64,000 nucleotides of DNA from Pseudothioclava sp033100795 (GTDB lineage Bacteria; Pseudomonadota; Alphaproteobacteria; Rhodobacterales; Rhodobacteraceae): NCBI RefSeq assembly GCF_033100795.1, contig NZ_JAWLVI010000004.1:248001-312000 (forward strand), given 5' to 3'. A program made the position numbers and the translations under genes. Positions within the stretch are counted from its first letter, which is position 1. Every line of letters begins with the position of its first letter. The notes under the pieces are model-generated. The model saw nothing but the letters and a program-made list of their open reading frames with translations. It did no database searches and was not told where the DNA came from. Positions 8,124 through 16,272 of this stretch are shown here, in pieces.

Positions 8124-8725
8124 TTCGACACCCGCGCGCGGTGCTGCGCCTCGCTCAGATGATAACGCGGTGAGATGAACTCTTCGGCACGCCTGATCCA
8201 GCCGCCCTTCCCGCCCGCCCGCGTGCGCGCGTATTTGCGCGACGCCGGACGCGCATCGGCCAGCGCATAGTAATAATTGCGCCGCGCAATCCCGTAAGCA
8301 TCCGCGAAATGATCGGGCGCGGCCCCATGCGCGCGCGTGGCCGCCGCGATGGTCTCGGGGCCGATCGCCCCGTCAACCGTCACGCTTTCCCCCATCCGGT
8401 TCAGCAAGCGCTGCAGCACGATCACCGCATTGCTGCCCGCATTCACATACATATCGAACACCGATGCGCGCACCGCCTCGGGCAGCGCATCCAGCTTCGG
8501 GCCATAGTAATAATGACGGATGTAGATTTGCGCGGCCTCTGCTCGGGTAAGACCGCGCAAATCCTGCTCGGTGACTTTTCCATCGCCGCTTTTATCCGCT
8601 CCAAAGCGGCGTAGCGTCGCCAGCGTCACCCCGTATTTCGTCGCCCCGCCCGGATCATCCGGATCATCGACATAGCCGCCCTCGCGGGCGACGATCTCAT
8701 TGGCCAAATCCTGAACTGATTTCAT
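8114..8725 (-). CDS. GTA-type endolysin, glycoside hydrolase 108 with peptidoglycan-binding domain
   Basis: This 203-residue lysozyme-like muramidase cleaves the peptidoglycan glycan strand. The GH108 N-terminal domain has the catalytic Glu at residue 15 in AREGGYVDDPDDPGG and continues with TKYGVTLATL. An EF-hand-like stretch, DKSGDGKVTEQDL, lies near 50, and a PG_binding_3 region with NRMGESVTVDGAIGPET follows. There is no signal peptide, so passage through the membrane needs the adjacent holin. The ATG at 8725 (MKSVQ) is preferred to a TTG five codons upstream because GGGGAAA precedes it. It is coupled to the holin gene, which fits a lysis cassette. Confidence 0.85.
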   Translation of the reverse strand: MKSVQDLANEIVAREGGYVDDPDDPGGATKYGVTLATLRRFGADKSGDGKVTEQDLRGLTRAEAAQIYIRHYYYGPKLDALPEAVRASVFDMYVNAGSNAVIVLQRLLNRMGESVTVDGAIGPETIAAATRAHGAAPDHFADAYGIARRNYYYALADARPASRKYARTRAGGKGGWIRRAEEFISPRYHLSEAQHRARVSKWV

Positions 8726-8799
8726 GTGTGATTTCCCCAAGGTATCCCTTGGGAAAATCTGCGCGTCTCAGGTTAATGCCCCCGATAGCAGGCGAACGC

Positions 8800-9243
8800 T
8801 CAGGAACCGGCTTCCTTGTAGACGCCCTGCTCTTTCAGCGCGTCCACGACCTCTTTGGGCATATAGGTTTCGTCGTGCTTGGCCAGAATCTCGTCGGCCA
8901 CGAAAACCGCGCCTTCCATCTGGCCGGTGCCGATCATGCCCTGATTTTCACCAAACAGATCAGGCAGCACGCCGGTAAAGCGCACCGGCACCGTCGCACC
9001 GCCATCCGTCACGCTAAAGGTAACCGTCTCACCATCGCCGCGCTTGATCGTCCCGGCCTCGACCAGACCGCCAAGGCGGAACACCTCGCCGGGTTTGGGC
9101 GGGTCTTCCATCACCTGCGTCGGCGCGCGGAAAAAGTTGATCCCGTCCTTGAATGCCGTCCCCATCAGGGCAACCGAGCCGAGCAGCGCCAAAGTGGTAA
9201 CAAGCAACACCTGAATCCGGCGCTTCTTCTTGAGGCTTTTCAT
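8800..9243 (-). CDS. ccmE: Cytochrome c maturation haem chaperone CcmE
   Basis: CcmE binds haem covalently in the periplasm and hands it to apocytochrome c. This 147-residue protein has a basic N terminus and one membrane anchor (MKSLKKKRRIQVLLVTTLAL), then an OB-fold. The haem-attaching His is residue 123 in LAKHDETYMP, with the companion Tyr at 127. It lies 67 bases downstream of argC on the same strand. The ccmF and ccmH genes that often follow ccmE are not here; the next genes are the endolysin and holin, so the ccm set is split in this genome. Confidence 0.95.
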   Translation of the reverse strand: MKSLKKKRRIQVLLVTTLALLGSVALMGTAFKDGINFFRAPTQVMEDPPKPGEVFRLGGLVEAGTIKRGDGETVTFSVTDGGATVPVRFTGVLPDLFGENQGMIGTGQMEGAVFVADEILAKHDETYMPKEVVDALKEQGVYKEAGS

Positions 9244-9310
9244 CGCGTTTCCTTCCTCAATCCATCCGCAGCCTTTTGGGGCGATTGGCCCCGGACTGCA
9301 CTGACCTAAG

Positions 9311-10339
9311 TCAAGGGAAGACAGGTGCCAGCATCAGCCCTGCCGTTTCCTCGAGGCCAAGCATCAGGTTGGCGTTCTGGATTGCCTGCCCCGAAGACCC
9401 TTTGGCCAGATTGTCGAGTGCGACGATCACCAGCGCCCGTCCGGGCAGGCGATCCCCGATCACACCGACATGAACGTAATTGGAGCCCGCAATCGACCGT
9501 GTCGAGGGGAGCGTGCCAAAAGGTAGCACTTCAAGGAAGGTCTCGTCGGCATAACGCGCGGCCAATGCGTCATAGATTTTCGCGGGTTCGCCGCGCACAT
9601 AGACCGTCGCGAGGATGCCGCGGTTGAACGGCATCAGGTGCGGCGTGAATTGCACACGCACGTCGCGGCCCGCCAAGAGGCTGAATTCTTGGTCAAATTC
9701 GCCAAGGTGGCGGTGTGCGCCGCCCGCCGAATAGGGATGCGTTCCGCCTGACAGCTCGGCGTGCAGCAAGTTCTCTTTCAGGCTGCGACCCGCGCCCGAG
9801 ACACCCGCCTTGAGGTCGATCACAATCTCGTCAAAGTCGACGACACCCGCCTCGATCAGCGGGCGGATGGCATATTGACCCGCCGCCGCGTTACAGCCCG
9901 TGCCCGCCACCAGACGCGCGCTGCGAATCTGTTCGCGGTAGAACTCGGTCAGGCCATAGACCGCCTCTTTCTGCATCTCGATCGCCGAATGCGGCTTGCC
10001 ATACCATTTTTCATAGGCCGCCGGATCGCGCAGACGGAAGTCCGCCGACAGGTCCACGATCTTGAGGTCACGCGGCAGTTCCGAGATCACCGCCTGACTG
10101 GTGGCATGTGGCAGCGCGCAAAACGCCAGATCGACCTGCGAGAAGTCGATCTCTTCGATCTTTTGAAGATCGGGCAGGCGCAGATGACGCAGATGCGGGA
10201 ACACATCGCCCATCGACATGCCCGCCTTGCGGTCGCCTGAGAGCGCGACGATCTCCATATCGGGATGGGTGGCGATCAGCCTTGCGAGTTCAGCCCCCGT
10301 ATAGCCCGAGGCACCGAGGATCGCGATTTTCTTGGTCAT
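9311..10339 (-). CDS. argC: N-acetyl-gamma-glutamyl-phosphate reductase
   Basis: ArgC carries out the third step of arginine synthesis, reducing N-acetylglutamyl phosphate to the semialdehyde with NADPH. This protein has 342 residues. The Rossmann loop is GASGYTGAEL at 9-18, and the catalytic Cys is residue 149 in VAGTGCNAAAG. The C-terminal region has the usual HxxG-type active-site segment, HRHLGEF. The ATG at 10339 has GAGAGA upstream, while the more distal ATG at 10351 has no ribosome site. It lies 41 bases after murI on the same strand and probably shares its transcript. Confidence 0.96.
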   Translation of the reverse strand: MTKKIAILGASGYTGAELARLIATHPDMEIVALSGDRKAGMSMGDVFPHLRHLRLPDLQKIEEIDFSQVDLAFCALPHATSQAVISELPRDLKIVDLSADFRLRDPAAYEKWYGKPHSAIEMQKEAVYGLTEFYREQIRSARLVAGTGCNAAAGQYAIRPLIEAGVVDFDEIVIDLKAGVSGAGRSLKENLLHAELSGGTHPYSAGGAHRHLGEFDQEFSLLAGRDVRVQFTPHLMPFNRGILATVYVRGEPAKIYDALAARYADETFLEVLPFGTLPSTRSIAGSNYVHVGVIGDRLPGRALVIVALDNLAKGSSGQAIQNANLMLGLEETAGLMLAPVFP

Positions 10340-10380
10340 GGGTCTCTCCATGCAGGAACGTTAAGGGCGAAAACGCCCGC

Positions 10381-11193
10381 TCAGGCTTGTTCGAACTCGA
10401 CCTTACGGCGCAAAAAGCGCGTGGCGTGGTTCGATACCGTCGACGGGTTGCCCGTCGTCAGGAATTTCTGCGTGCTCCCGCTGCCAAGCATATCGGGATG
10501 GCGTTTAAGATAGTCGTCCAGCGCCGAGGCCACCAGATTAGCCTGGCTATAGACCTGCACATCCGCGCCAAGCGCGTCCTGAAAGGTCTCTTGCATCAAG
10601 GGATAATGCGTGCAGCCAAGGATAGCGGCCTCGGGGTGCGGCATCCGGCGCTTCAGCGCCTCGACATGCGATTTCACCAAGGCTTCGGCCAGAATTTCAT
10701 CCCCCGCCTCGATCGCGTCGACCACGCCACCGCAGGGTTGCGCCTCGACATCCACGCCGATTGCGCGGAACGCCAGTTCGCGCTGGAAAGCGCGGCTGGC
10801 GACGGTCGCGGGGGTTGCAAACAGCGCGACATGCTTCACCTCGACCTCGCGCGGCGGCGAGTTATCGCCCCATTTGCGTTCGGTCAATGCCTCGATCATT
10901 GGCACGAACACGCCCAGAACCCGCTTGTCCTTGGGCAGCCATTTCTCTTGCATCCGCTTGAGCGCCGCCGCAGAGGCCGTGTTGCACGCCAGAATGACCA
11001 GATCGCAGCCCTCGGCCCAAAGCCGCTCAACCGCCGCACAGGTCAGATTGTAGATGTCATCGGCATCGCGCACCCCATAGGGCGCGTGCGCGCTATCGGC
11101 GAAATAGACGAAAGGCACGTCCGGCAAGCGTTTGCTCACCGCATCAAAAACGGTCAACCCGCCCAGACCGCTGTCAAAAACGCCCACTGCCAT
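10381..11193 (-). CDS. murI: Glutamate racemase
   Basis: MurI makes D-glutamate for peptidoglycan from L-glutamate without cofactor. This protein has 270 residues. The N-terminal motif GVFDSGLGGLTV and the two catalytic cysteines, C70 in LACNTAS and the one near 191 in GCTHYPLM, are all present. AAAGGA lies just before the ATG at 11193. It heads the minus-strand run murI-argC-ccmE. Confidence 0.96.
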   Translation of the reverse strand: MAVGVFDSGLGGLTVFDAVSKRLPDVPFVYFADSAHAPYGVRDADDIYNLTCAAVERLWAEGCDLVILACNTASAAALKRMQEKWLPKDKRVLGVFVPMIEALTERKWGDNSPPREVEVKHVALFATPATVASRAFQRELAFRAIGVDVEAQPCGGVVDAIEAGDEILAEALVKSHVEALKRRMPHPEAAILGCTHYPLMQETFQDALGADVQVYSQANLVASALDDYLKRHPDMLGSGSTQKFLTTGNPSTVSNHATRFLRRKVEFEQA

Positions 11194-11477
11194 GACAAAA
11201 TCCTTTCAGGCCTGCCTGAATTAGACCACGCGACATACGCAGCCCGTTACAGTCGTAATACGCTCTAACGCCAAATAAAATAAAGGGTCGAAATGAGACG
11301 TTCGTGGCGGCACCGCGATATATTCCCTTCGCCCCTCGGGGCTGCCTGTGCAACACATAGGTTGGAACTGAACAAAATGTATGCTGCTGCGGTCGTTGAA
11401 ACAGGTTTGTTATCATATACTGTTAGCGGTAATGAGCATATCAAGCGGGCAAAACGCCCAAACACAGGTCGGATCGG

Positions 11478-12386
11478 ATGGACTGGGACAAGCTTCGAAT
11501 TTTTCATGCGGTTGCGGATGCGGGGTCTTTGACGCACGCGGGCGACACATTGCACCTGTCCCAATCCGCTGTCAGCCGCCAGATTCGCGCGCTTGAAGAG
11601 GCACTGGCGACAACGCTGTTTCACCGTCACGCTCGCGGGCTGATCCTGACCGAGCAAGGGGAGCTTCTGTTTGATGCGACCTCTGCGATGGCGAAAAAGC
11701 TTGATTCGGCCTCTGCGCGGATCCGCGATTCCGAAGAGGAGGTCTTTGGCCACCTGCGCGTGACCACGACGACCGGTTTCGGCACGCTCTGGCTCGCACC
11801 GCGCCTGAACAAGCTTTATGCCCGCTACCCCGAGCTGAAAATCGACCTGATGCTGGAAGAGCGCGTCCTTGATCTGCCGATGCGCGAGGCCGATGTCGCG
11901 ATCCGCATGAAAGAGCCGACGCAGGCCGACCTGATCCGCAAGCGCCTGCTGAATATCCGTATGCGGTTCTATGCGACCCCCACCTATCTGGAGCGGATGG
12001 GCCGTCCGACCAGCATGCAGGATTTGCGCGGGCACCGCCTGATTTGCCAAAACCCCGAGACCCCGCAGGTCTCGGCCGGTGTGCGCCTCGCGCAACAGGC
12101 GCTGGCCAATGACATCCCCTCGACGATGACGGTGAACAACTATTTCGGAGTGCTTCAGGGGGTTATCAACCATATCGGCATCGGCATCCTGCCGGACTAT
12201 CTGACGATGGATCACCCCGAGATCGAGCGTATCCTGCCCGAAGTCGAATCCAACGAAGTGCCTGTTTTCCTTGCCTATCCAGAGGAATTGCGCTCATCGC
12301 GCCGCGTCAACGCCTTCCGTGACTTCGTGCAGGAAGAGATCGTGCTCTACCGTCGCCAGCAGATAGACGACTCCCTGCCCGAATAG
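11478..12386 (+). CDS. LysR-family transcriptional regulator
   Basis: This 302-residue regulator has a winged HTH in residues 1-62, with a recognition region around HLSQSAVSRQIRALEEAL, and a periplasmic-binding-like effector domain (about 92-295). It is not next to an obvious divergent target: the 284-base gap upstream separates it from murI, and purL lies beyond a probable small-RNA gene downstream. Its ligand and targets are therefore unknown. GGATCGG precedes the ATG. The preceding gap holds a small GGGC-aaaac-GCCC hairpin near 11447 and A/T-rich promoter-like sequence, but nothing I can assign firmly. Confidence 0.9.
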   Translation: MDWDKLRIFHAVADAGSLTHAGDTLHLSQSAVSRQIRALEEALATTLFHRHARGLILTEQGELLFDATSAMAKKLDSASARIRDSEEEVFGHLRVTTTTGFGTLWLAPRLNKLYARYPELKIDLMLEERVLDLPMREADVAIRMKEPTQADLIRKRLLNIRMRFYATPTYLERMGRPTSMQDLRGHRLICQNPETPQVSAGVRLAQQALANDIPSTMTVNNYFGVLQGVINHIGIGILPDYLTMDHPEIERILPEVESNEVPVFLAYPEELRSSRRVNAFRDFVQEEIVLYRRQQIDDSLPE

Positions 12387-12461
12387 GCTCAATCCCCTTG
12401 GAATTAACCAGCTATGCCCTCAGCGCATAGCGGCAATGCTGCGCTTGCAGCGTGAATTTCC

Positions 12462-12490
12462 TTGAACGATACACACACTGCCCATAAATG
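12462..12490 (+). promoter_or_regulatory. Probable housekeeping promoter for the small RNA at 12497
   Basis: TTGAAC (12462-12467) is followed after exactly 17 bases by TAAATG (12485-12490), a sigma-70-like pair at optimal spacing. The predicted start near 12497 is about 84 bases before a strong intrinsic terminator. No coding start lies between them. Confidence 0.5.
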
Positions 12491-12496
12491 CGGCAC

Positions 12497-12580
12497 AGAA
12501 GATGGTGATACGAGGAAACTCTCATCGTTTTCTACCTCCCTGTTGGACTTTGGCCGAGCTTTGTCTCGGCCTTTTTTTTT
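12497..12580 (+). ncRNA. Candidate trans-acting small RNA (about 84 nt)
   Basis: Between the LysR gene and purL lies a compact unit with a promoter-like pair upstream, a 5' hairpin (GATACGAG-GAAA-CTCTCATC, with a mismatched middle), an unpaired pyrimidine-rich stretch CTACCTCCCTG (about 12532-12542) and a terminator hairpin with nine T. CCTCCC can pair with Shine-Dalgarno sequences. Size, order and an anti-SD single-stranded region resemble alphaproteobacterial sRNA families such as MmgR/alpha-r8 and CcsR, but I cannot confirm membership. The alternative is that the terminator only ends LysR transcripts, although it lies 165 bases after that stop. The rest of the 350-base gap shows only a GCTATGC/GCATAGC hairpin near 12413 and the purL ribosome site. 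Confidence 0.55.
12552..12580 (+). terminator. Strong intrinsic terminator
   Basis: GGCCGAG-ctttgt-CTCGGCC forms a perfect 7-bp stem (12552-12571) followed by nine T. It is the best canonical terminator in the window and marks the 3' end of the candidate small RNA. Confidence 0.9.
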
Positions 12581-12736
12581 ACCCTGCGGCCAAGTCCACA
12601 GCGGCATCACGGGGGTTTCCGGCCCTCCCCCTTTGCTTCAGGCGCATTTTCCGCCGTAAAAACGCGCTATCCCCTTTTCCCCTTGGCCGTCATAGCCTAA
12701 GAGAGCCGCAACTTTCGCGCTTTCTCGGAGGATGTC

Positions 12737-14902
12737 ATGGAAGAGCCGAAGATCACCACCGATCTTATCGAAGCCCACGGTCTCAAACCCGATGAATACG
12801 ATAGCCTCCTTGAGATTCTCGGGCGTGAACCGACGTTCACTGAACTTGGCATTTTCTCGGCCATGTGGAACGAGCATTGCTCGTATAAATCTTCGAAGAA
12901 ATGGCTGCGCACGCTGCACACCACCGGCGAGCAGGTGATCTGCGGCCCGGGCGAAAACGCGGGCGTCGTGGATATTGGCGACGGGCAGGCGATCATCTTC
13001 AAGATGGAAAGCCACAACCACCCGTCCTACATCGAACCGCATCAGGGCGCCGCGACCGGCGTTGGCGGCATCCTGCGCGACGTGTTCACCATGGGCGCCC
13101 GCCCGATTGCCGCGATGGACAGCCTGTCTTTCGGGATGCCGGACCACCCGAAAACCTCGCATGTTGTGAAGGGCGTGGTTGAAGGCGTCGGCTCTTATGG
13201 CAACTGCTTCGGCGTTCCGAACGTCGGCGGCGAAGTGCGCTTCCACCCCTCCTATAACGGCAACTGCCTTGTGAACGCCTTTGCGGCGGGCCTCGCGGAC
13301 ACCGACAACATCTTCTACTGCGCGGCCTCGGGCATTGGGATGCCGGTGGTCTACCTTGGCGCCAAGACCGGTCGCGATGGCGTGGGCGGTGCGACGATGG
13401 CCTCGGCCGAGTTCGACGACACCATCGAAGAGAAGCGCCCGACCGTTCAGGTCGGCGACCCCTTCACCGAGAAATGCCTGATGGAAGCCTGCATGGAGCT
13501 GATGCGGACCGATTCCGTCATCTCGATTCAGGATATGGGCGCGGCGGGTCTGACCTGCTCGGCGGTTGAAATGGGCGACAAGGGCGGGCTTGGCATCAAG
13601 CTGCACCTCGATGCCGTGCCGCAGCGCGAAGCCAACATGACCGCCTATGAGATGATGCTCTCGGAAAGCCAGGAGCGGATGCTCATGGTGCTCAAGCCCG
13701 AGAAAGAGGCCGAAGCCCGCGCGATTTTCGAAAAATGGGACCTCGACTTCGCGATCGTCGGCGAGACCATCGCCGAAGACCGCTTCCTGATCATGCACCA
13801 CAATGAGGTCAAGGCCGACATTCCGCTGTCGAAACTGTCCTCCTCGGCGCCCGAATATGACCGTCCGTGGGTCGAGACGCCCGCTGCCGCTCCGCTGGCT
13901 GGCCTGCCCGAAATCGGCGCGGTCGAGGCACTGAAAGCGCTGATCGGTTCGCCCAACTATGCCTCGAAGCACTGGGTCTACGAGCAATACGATACGCAGG
14001 TGATGGGCGACACCGTGCGCCGTCCGGGTCTTGGTGGCGCGGGCATCGTGCGCATCCACGGCACCGACAAGGCCGTGGCCTTCACCTCGGATGTGACGCC
14101 GCGCTACGTTAAGGCCAACCCGTTCGAGGGCGGCAAGCAGGCCGTGGCCGAAGCTTACCGCAACCTGACCGCCGTTGGTGCGCTGCCGCTGGCAACCACC
14201 GACAACCTGAACTTCGGCAACCCCGAAAAGCCCGAGATCATGGGCCAGTTCGTCGGCGCGATCAAAGGCATCGACGCGGCTTGCCGCGCGCTCGATGTGC
14301 CGATCGTGTCGGGCAACGTCTCGCTTTATAACGAGACCGACGGCACCGGCATTCTGCCGACCCCGACCATCGGCGCCATCGGCCTTTTGAAGTCGCTGGA
14401 TGACCTGATCGCGGGCCTGCCGGCAGATGGCGACATCGCGCTGGTGATCGGCGAGACCAAGGGCCACCTTGGCCAGTCGGCCCTTGCCTTCGAGGCCTTC
14501 GGGATCGAGGCGGGCGACGCGCCCCATGTCGATCTGGACGCGGAACTGGCCAACGGCACCTTCCTGCGCACCAGCCGCAAGCTGCTGAACGCGGCGACCG
14601 ACCTTGCGGACGGCGGTCTTGCGCTGGCGGCCTTTGAAATGGCCGAAGGCGCAGGGTTTGGCGTTGCGCTGGACGCGGACGACATCCCGACGCTCTTTGG
14701 CGAGGATCAGGCGCGCTATCTGGTCGCGACCTCTGCCGCCAATGCCGATGCGCTTGAGGCCGCCGCGAAGGCCGCAGGTGTTCCGGTGTCGCGCGTGGGC
14801 CGCTTCGGCGGGTCCGAGATTGCCTTTGGTTCCGTCTCGGCCAGCATGACAGAGCTTTCCACCCTTTACCGCACGGCCTTTGCCGCCGCGATTGAAGGCT
14901 AA
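12737..14902 (+). CDS. purL: Phosphoribosylformylglycinamidine synthase subunit PurL (small-type)
   Basis: PurL performs the ATP-dependent amination of FGAR to FGAM in purine synthesis, working with separate PurQ and PurS subunits. This protein has 721 residues, the length of the three-subunit-type enzyme and not the ~1300-residue fused form. The N-terminal segment FSAMWNEHCSYKSSKKWL is diagnostic, followed by the ATP-binding KMESHNHPS motif and two AIRS-like halves. CGGAGGATG precedes the start at 12737. purS and purQ are not in the window. A strong hairpin follows the stop. Confidence 0.97.
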   Translation: MEEPKITTDLIEAHGLKPDEYDSLLEILGREPTFTELGIFSAMWNEHCSYKSSKKWLRTLHTTGEQVICGPGENAGVVDIGDGQAIIFKMESHNHPSYIEPHQGAATGVGGILRDVFTMGARPIAAMDSLSFGMPDHPKTSHVVKGVVEGVGSYGNCFGVPNVGGEVRFHPSYNGNCLVNAFAAGLADTDNIFYCAASGIGMPVVYLGAKTGRDGVGGATMASAEFDDTIEEKRPTVQVGDPFTEKCLMEACMELMRTDSVISIQDMGAAGLTCSAVEMGDKGGLGIKLHLDAVPQREANMTAYEMMLSESQERMLMVLKPEKEAEARAIFEKWDLDFAIVGETIAEDRFLIMHHNEVKADIPLSKLSSSAPEYDRPWVETPAAAPLAGLPEIGAVEALKALIGSPNYASKHWVYEQYDTQVMGDTVRRPGLGGAGIVRIHGTDKAVAFTSDVTPRYVKANPFEGGKQAVAEAYRNLTAVGALPLATTDNLNFGNPEKPEIMGQFVGAIKGIDAACRALDVPIVSGNVSLYNETDGTGILPTPTIGAIGLLKSLDDLIAGLPADGDIALVIGETKGHLGQSALAFEAFGIEAGDAPHVDLDAELANGTFLRTSRKLLNAATDLADGGLALAAFEMAEGAGFGVALDADDIPTLFGEDQARYLVATSAANADALEAAAKAAGVPVSRVGRFGGSEIAFGSVSASMTELSTLYRTAFAAAIEG

Positions 14903-14906
14903 GACA

Positions 14907-14929
14907 CGCGGGGGGCCACGGCCCCCCGT
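14907..14929 (+). terminator. Hairpin after purL
   Basis: CGGGGGGCC and GGCCCCCCG pair around a short loop immediately after the purL stop. The following sequence, TTCCATTTTC, is only moderately T-rich, so termination may be partial and the bolA gene about 80 bases on could still be read from purL. Confidence 0.6.
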
Positions 14930-15007
14930 TCCATTTTCGGCCGCGACGCCCCCTTGAAGCCCGCGCGCCAGCAGCCTAGATTTTGGCAAAGCACTCAGGA
15001 GACGCCC

Positions 15008-15244
15008 ATGCCGATGGAAGCCACCGATATCGAAGCCCTGATCCGCGCGGAATTCCCCGACGCCAAGATCACCATTACCGACATGGCTGGCGACGGAAAC
15101 CACTGGGCCGCCGAGGTGATCGACGAAAGCTTCCGTGGCAAGAATCGCGTGCAGCAGCAGCGGATGGTCAACGCTGCGGTCAAGTCCAAGATGGACAGCG
15201 GCGAATTGCACGCACTGGCGCTGAACACAAAAGCGCCGGATTGA
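15008..15244 (+). CDS. BolA/IbaG family protein
   Basis: This small 78-residue BolA-fold protein pairs with CGFS monothiol glutaredoxins to carry [2Fe-2S] clusters and, in some bacteria, to signal iron state. It starts MPMEATDIEALIRAEFPDA and has the family's central GDGNHWAAEVIDESF and RVQQQRMVNAAV segments; the latter contains the BolA helix that contacts the glutaredoxin. The ATG at 15008 follows AGGAG. It lies 97 bases upstream of the CGFS glutaredoxin gene, the usual functional partner. Confidence 0.92.
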   Translation: MPMEATDIEALIRAEFPDAKITITDMAGDGNHWAAEVIDESFRGKNRVQQQRMVNAAVKSKMDSGELHALALNTKAPD

Positions 15245-15341
15245 CCGTTCCGTCCCTGCGGGGATGACTTTTATCAATTGAAGGTTGGCCCGCGCGCCTT
15301 ACATCTCTCCCCAAGGCGACAGCGCGAACAAAGGATAGCAC

Positions 15342-15701
15342 ATGACTGCTCAGGACCAGATCAAACAAGACATCACCGAGAACGACGTCGTTCTTTACAT
15401 GAAAGGCACCAAGGAAATGCCGCAATGCGGGTTTTCCAGCCGCGTGGCGGGTGTGCTGAATTTCATGGGTGTGTCCTATAAGGACGTGAACGTGCTGGCG
15501 GATGACGAAATCCGTCAGGGCATCAAGGAATACTCGGACTGGCCGACGATCCCGCAGCTTTATGTGAAGGGCGAATTCGTTGGCGGCTGCGATATCGTCA
15601 CCGAGATGACCCTTTCGGGCGAACTGGATCAGCTGTTCGACACCAACGGCGTTGCCTTTAATAAAGAGGCCGCAGACCAGATCCGCGCAGCCAACGCCTG
15701 A
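15342..15701 (+). CDS. grxD: Monothiol glutaredoxin of the Grx4 type (GrxD)
   Basis: This 119-residue CGFS glutaredoxin binds a [2Fe-2S] cluster with glutathione and transfers it to target proteins. The single active Cys is in MPQCGFSSRV near residue 28, with the glutathione-binding WPTIPQLYVKGEFVGGCDI stretch at about 67-85. It follows the bolA gene and is closed by a canonical terminator. The two genes form an Fe-S trafficking pair. Confidence 0.96.
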   Translation: MTAQDQIKQDITENDVVLYMKGTKEMPQCGFSSRVAGVLNFMGVSYKDVNVLADDEIRQGIKEYSDWPTIPQLYVKGEFVGGCDIVTEMTLSGELDQLFDTNGVAFNKEAADQIRAANA

Positions 15702-15723
15702 TCTGCGCCGCACCGGATTTCGA

Positions 15724-15752
15724 AAGCCCCGCCCATTGGCGGGGCTTTTTCG
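15724..15752 (+). terminator. Intrinsic terminator after grxD
   Basis: AAGCCCCGCC (15724-15733) pairs with GGCGGGGCTT, followed by a run of T. It stands between two convergent stops (grxD at 15701 and the hypothetical gene at 15755); A-rich flanks on the other side may let it serve both strands. Confidence 0.85.
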
Positions 15753-15754
15753 TT

Positions 15755-16093
15755 TCAAAGCCGCGCAAAGAACGGATCGATTTCCCAATAGGCCAGAAAA
15801 TCGGCGGCGCGCTCTCGGGGCATATCCAAAAGCTGCATCGCATAGAAATCGACACTGAGAAGCGCCGCCAGCCGATACCCGTGCATCGCCGCCTGACCGC
15901 TGGGGCCAACGGAGCTGAAGGATTGCTCGATAGCCGAGGCGGCTGCCACCAGCGTCAGCGACAGCTCCAGCGGCGGCTCATCCGGCCAGCGTTTCACCAG
16001 ATCACGGACCAGCCCGCGCCAGTCGGCACCCGGCGCCAGCAACCTCTCGATCGCAAAACTCACTCGCAATTCATCGTCACGCAACGTAATCAT
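15755..16093 (-). CDS. Hypothetical protein
   Basis: I do not recognise this protein. From the ATG at 16093 (MITLRDDELRV) it has 112 residues; AAAGGG lies at fair spacing before that start. A second in-frame ATG at 16111 would add six residues and cannot be excluded. It is acidic to neutral, predicted mostly helical, with a hydrophobic middle (LSLTLVAAASAIEQSF) and no clear signal peptide. It is convergent with grxD and divergent from deoC, so position gives no function. Confidence 0.7.
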   Translation of the reverse strand: MITLRDDELRVSFAIERLLAPGADWRGLVRDLVKRWPDEPPLELSLTLVAAASAIEQSFSSVGPSGQAAMHGYRLAALLSVDFYAMQLLDMPRERAADFLAYWEIDPFFARL

Positions 16094-16272
16094 GGCTGCG
16101 GCCCTTTTCATCGACCTCGATGAATTGGACCGACGCAGCCCCTAAATCAATCAAACGCGTAAACTTTGCACTTTTTTCGGCATCCGTGCCAAGAACGATT
16201 ACGCGTTGCTGGCGGGGCGTCCTTTCGCTAGCCTCTACCCGATTCCGGCGTATTTTACCAAAAGGACAAAAG

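Noticed and set aside
12638..15277. An 879-residue open frame antisense to purL and bolA
   Set aside because: It is a shadow frame. PurL and BolA are plainly coding on the plus strand, and the antisense product has the His/Arg-rich composition of mirrored GC-rich codons.
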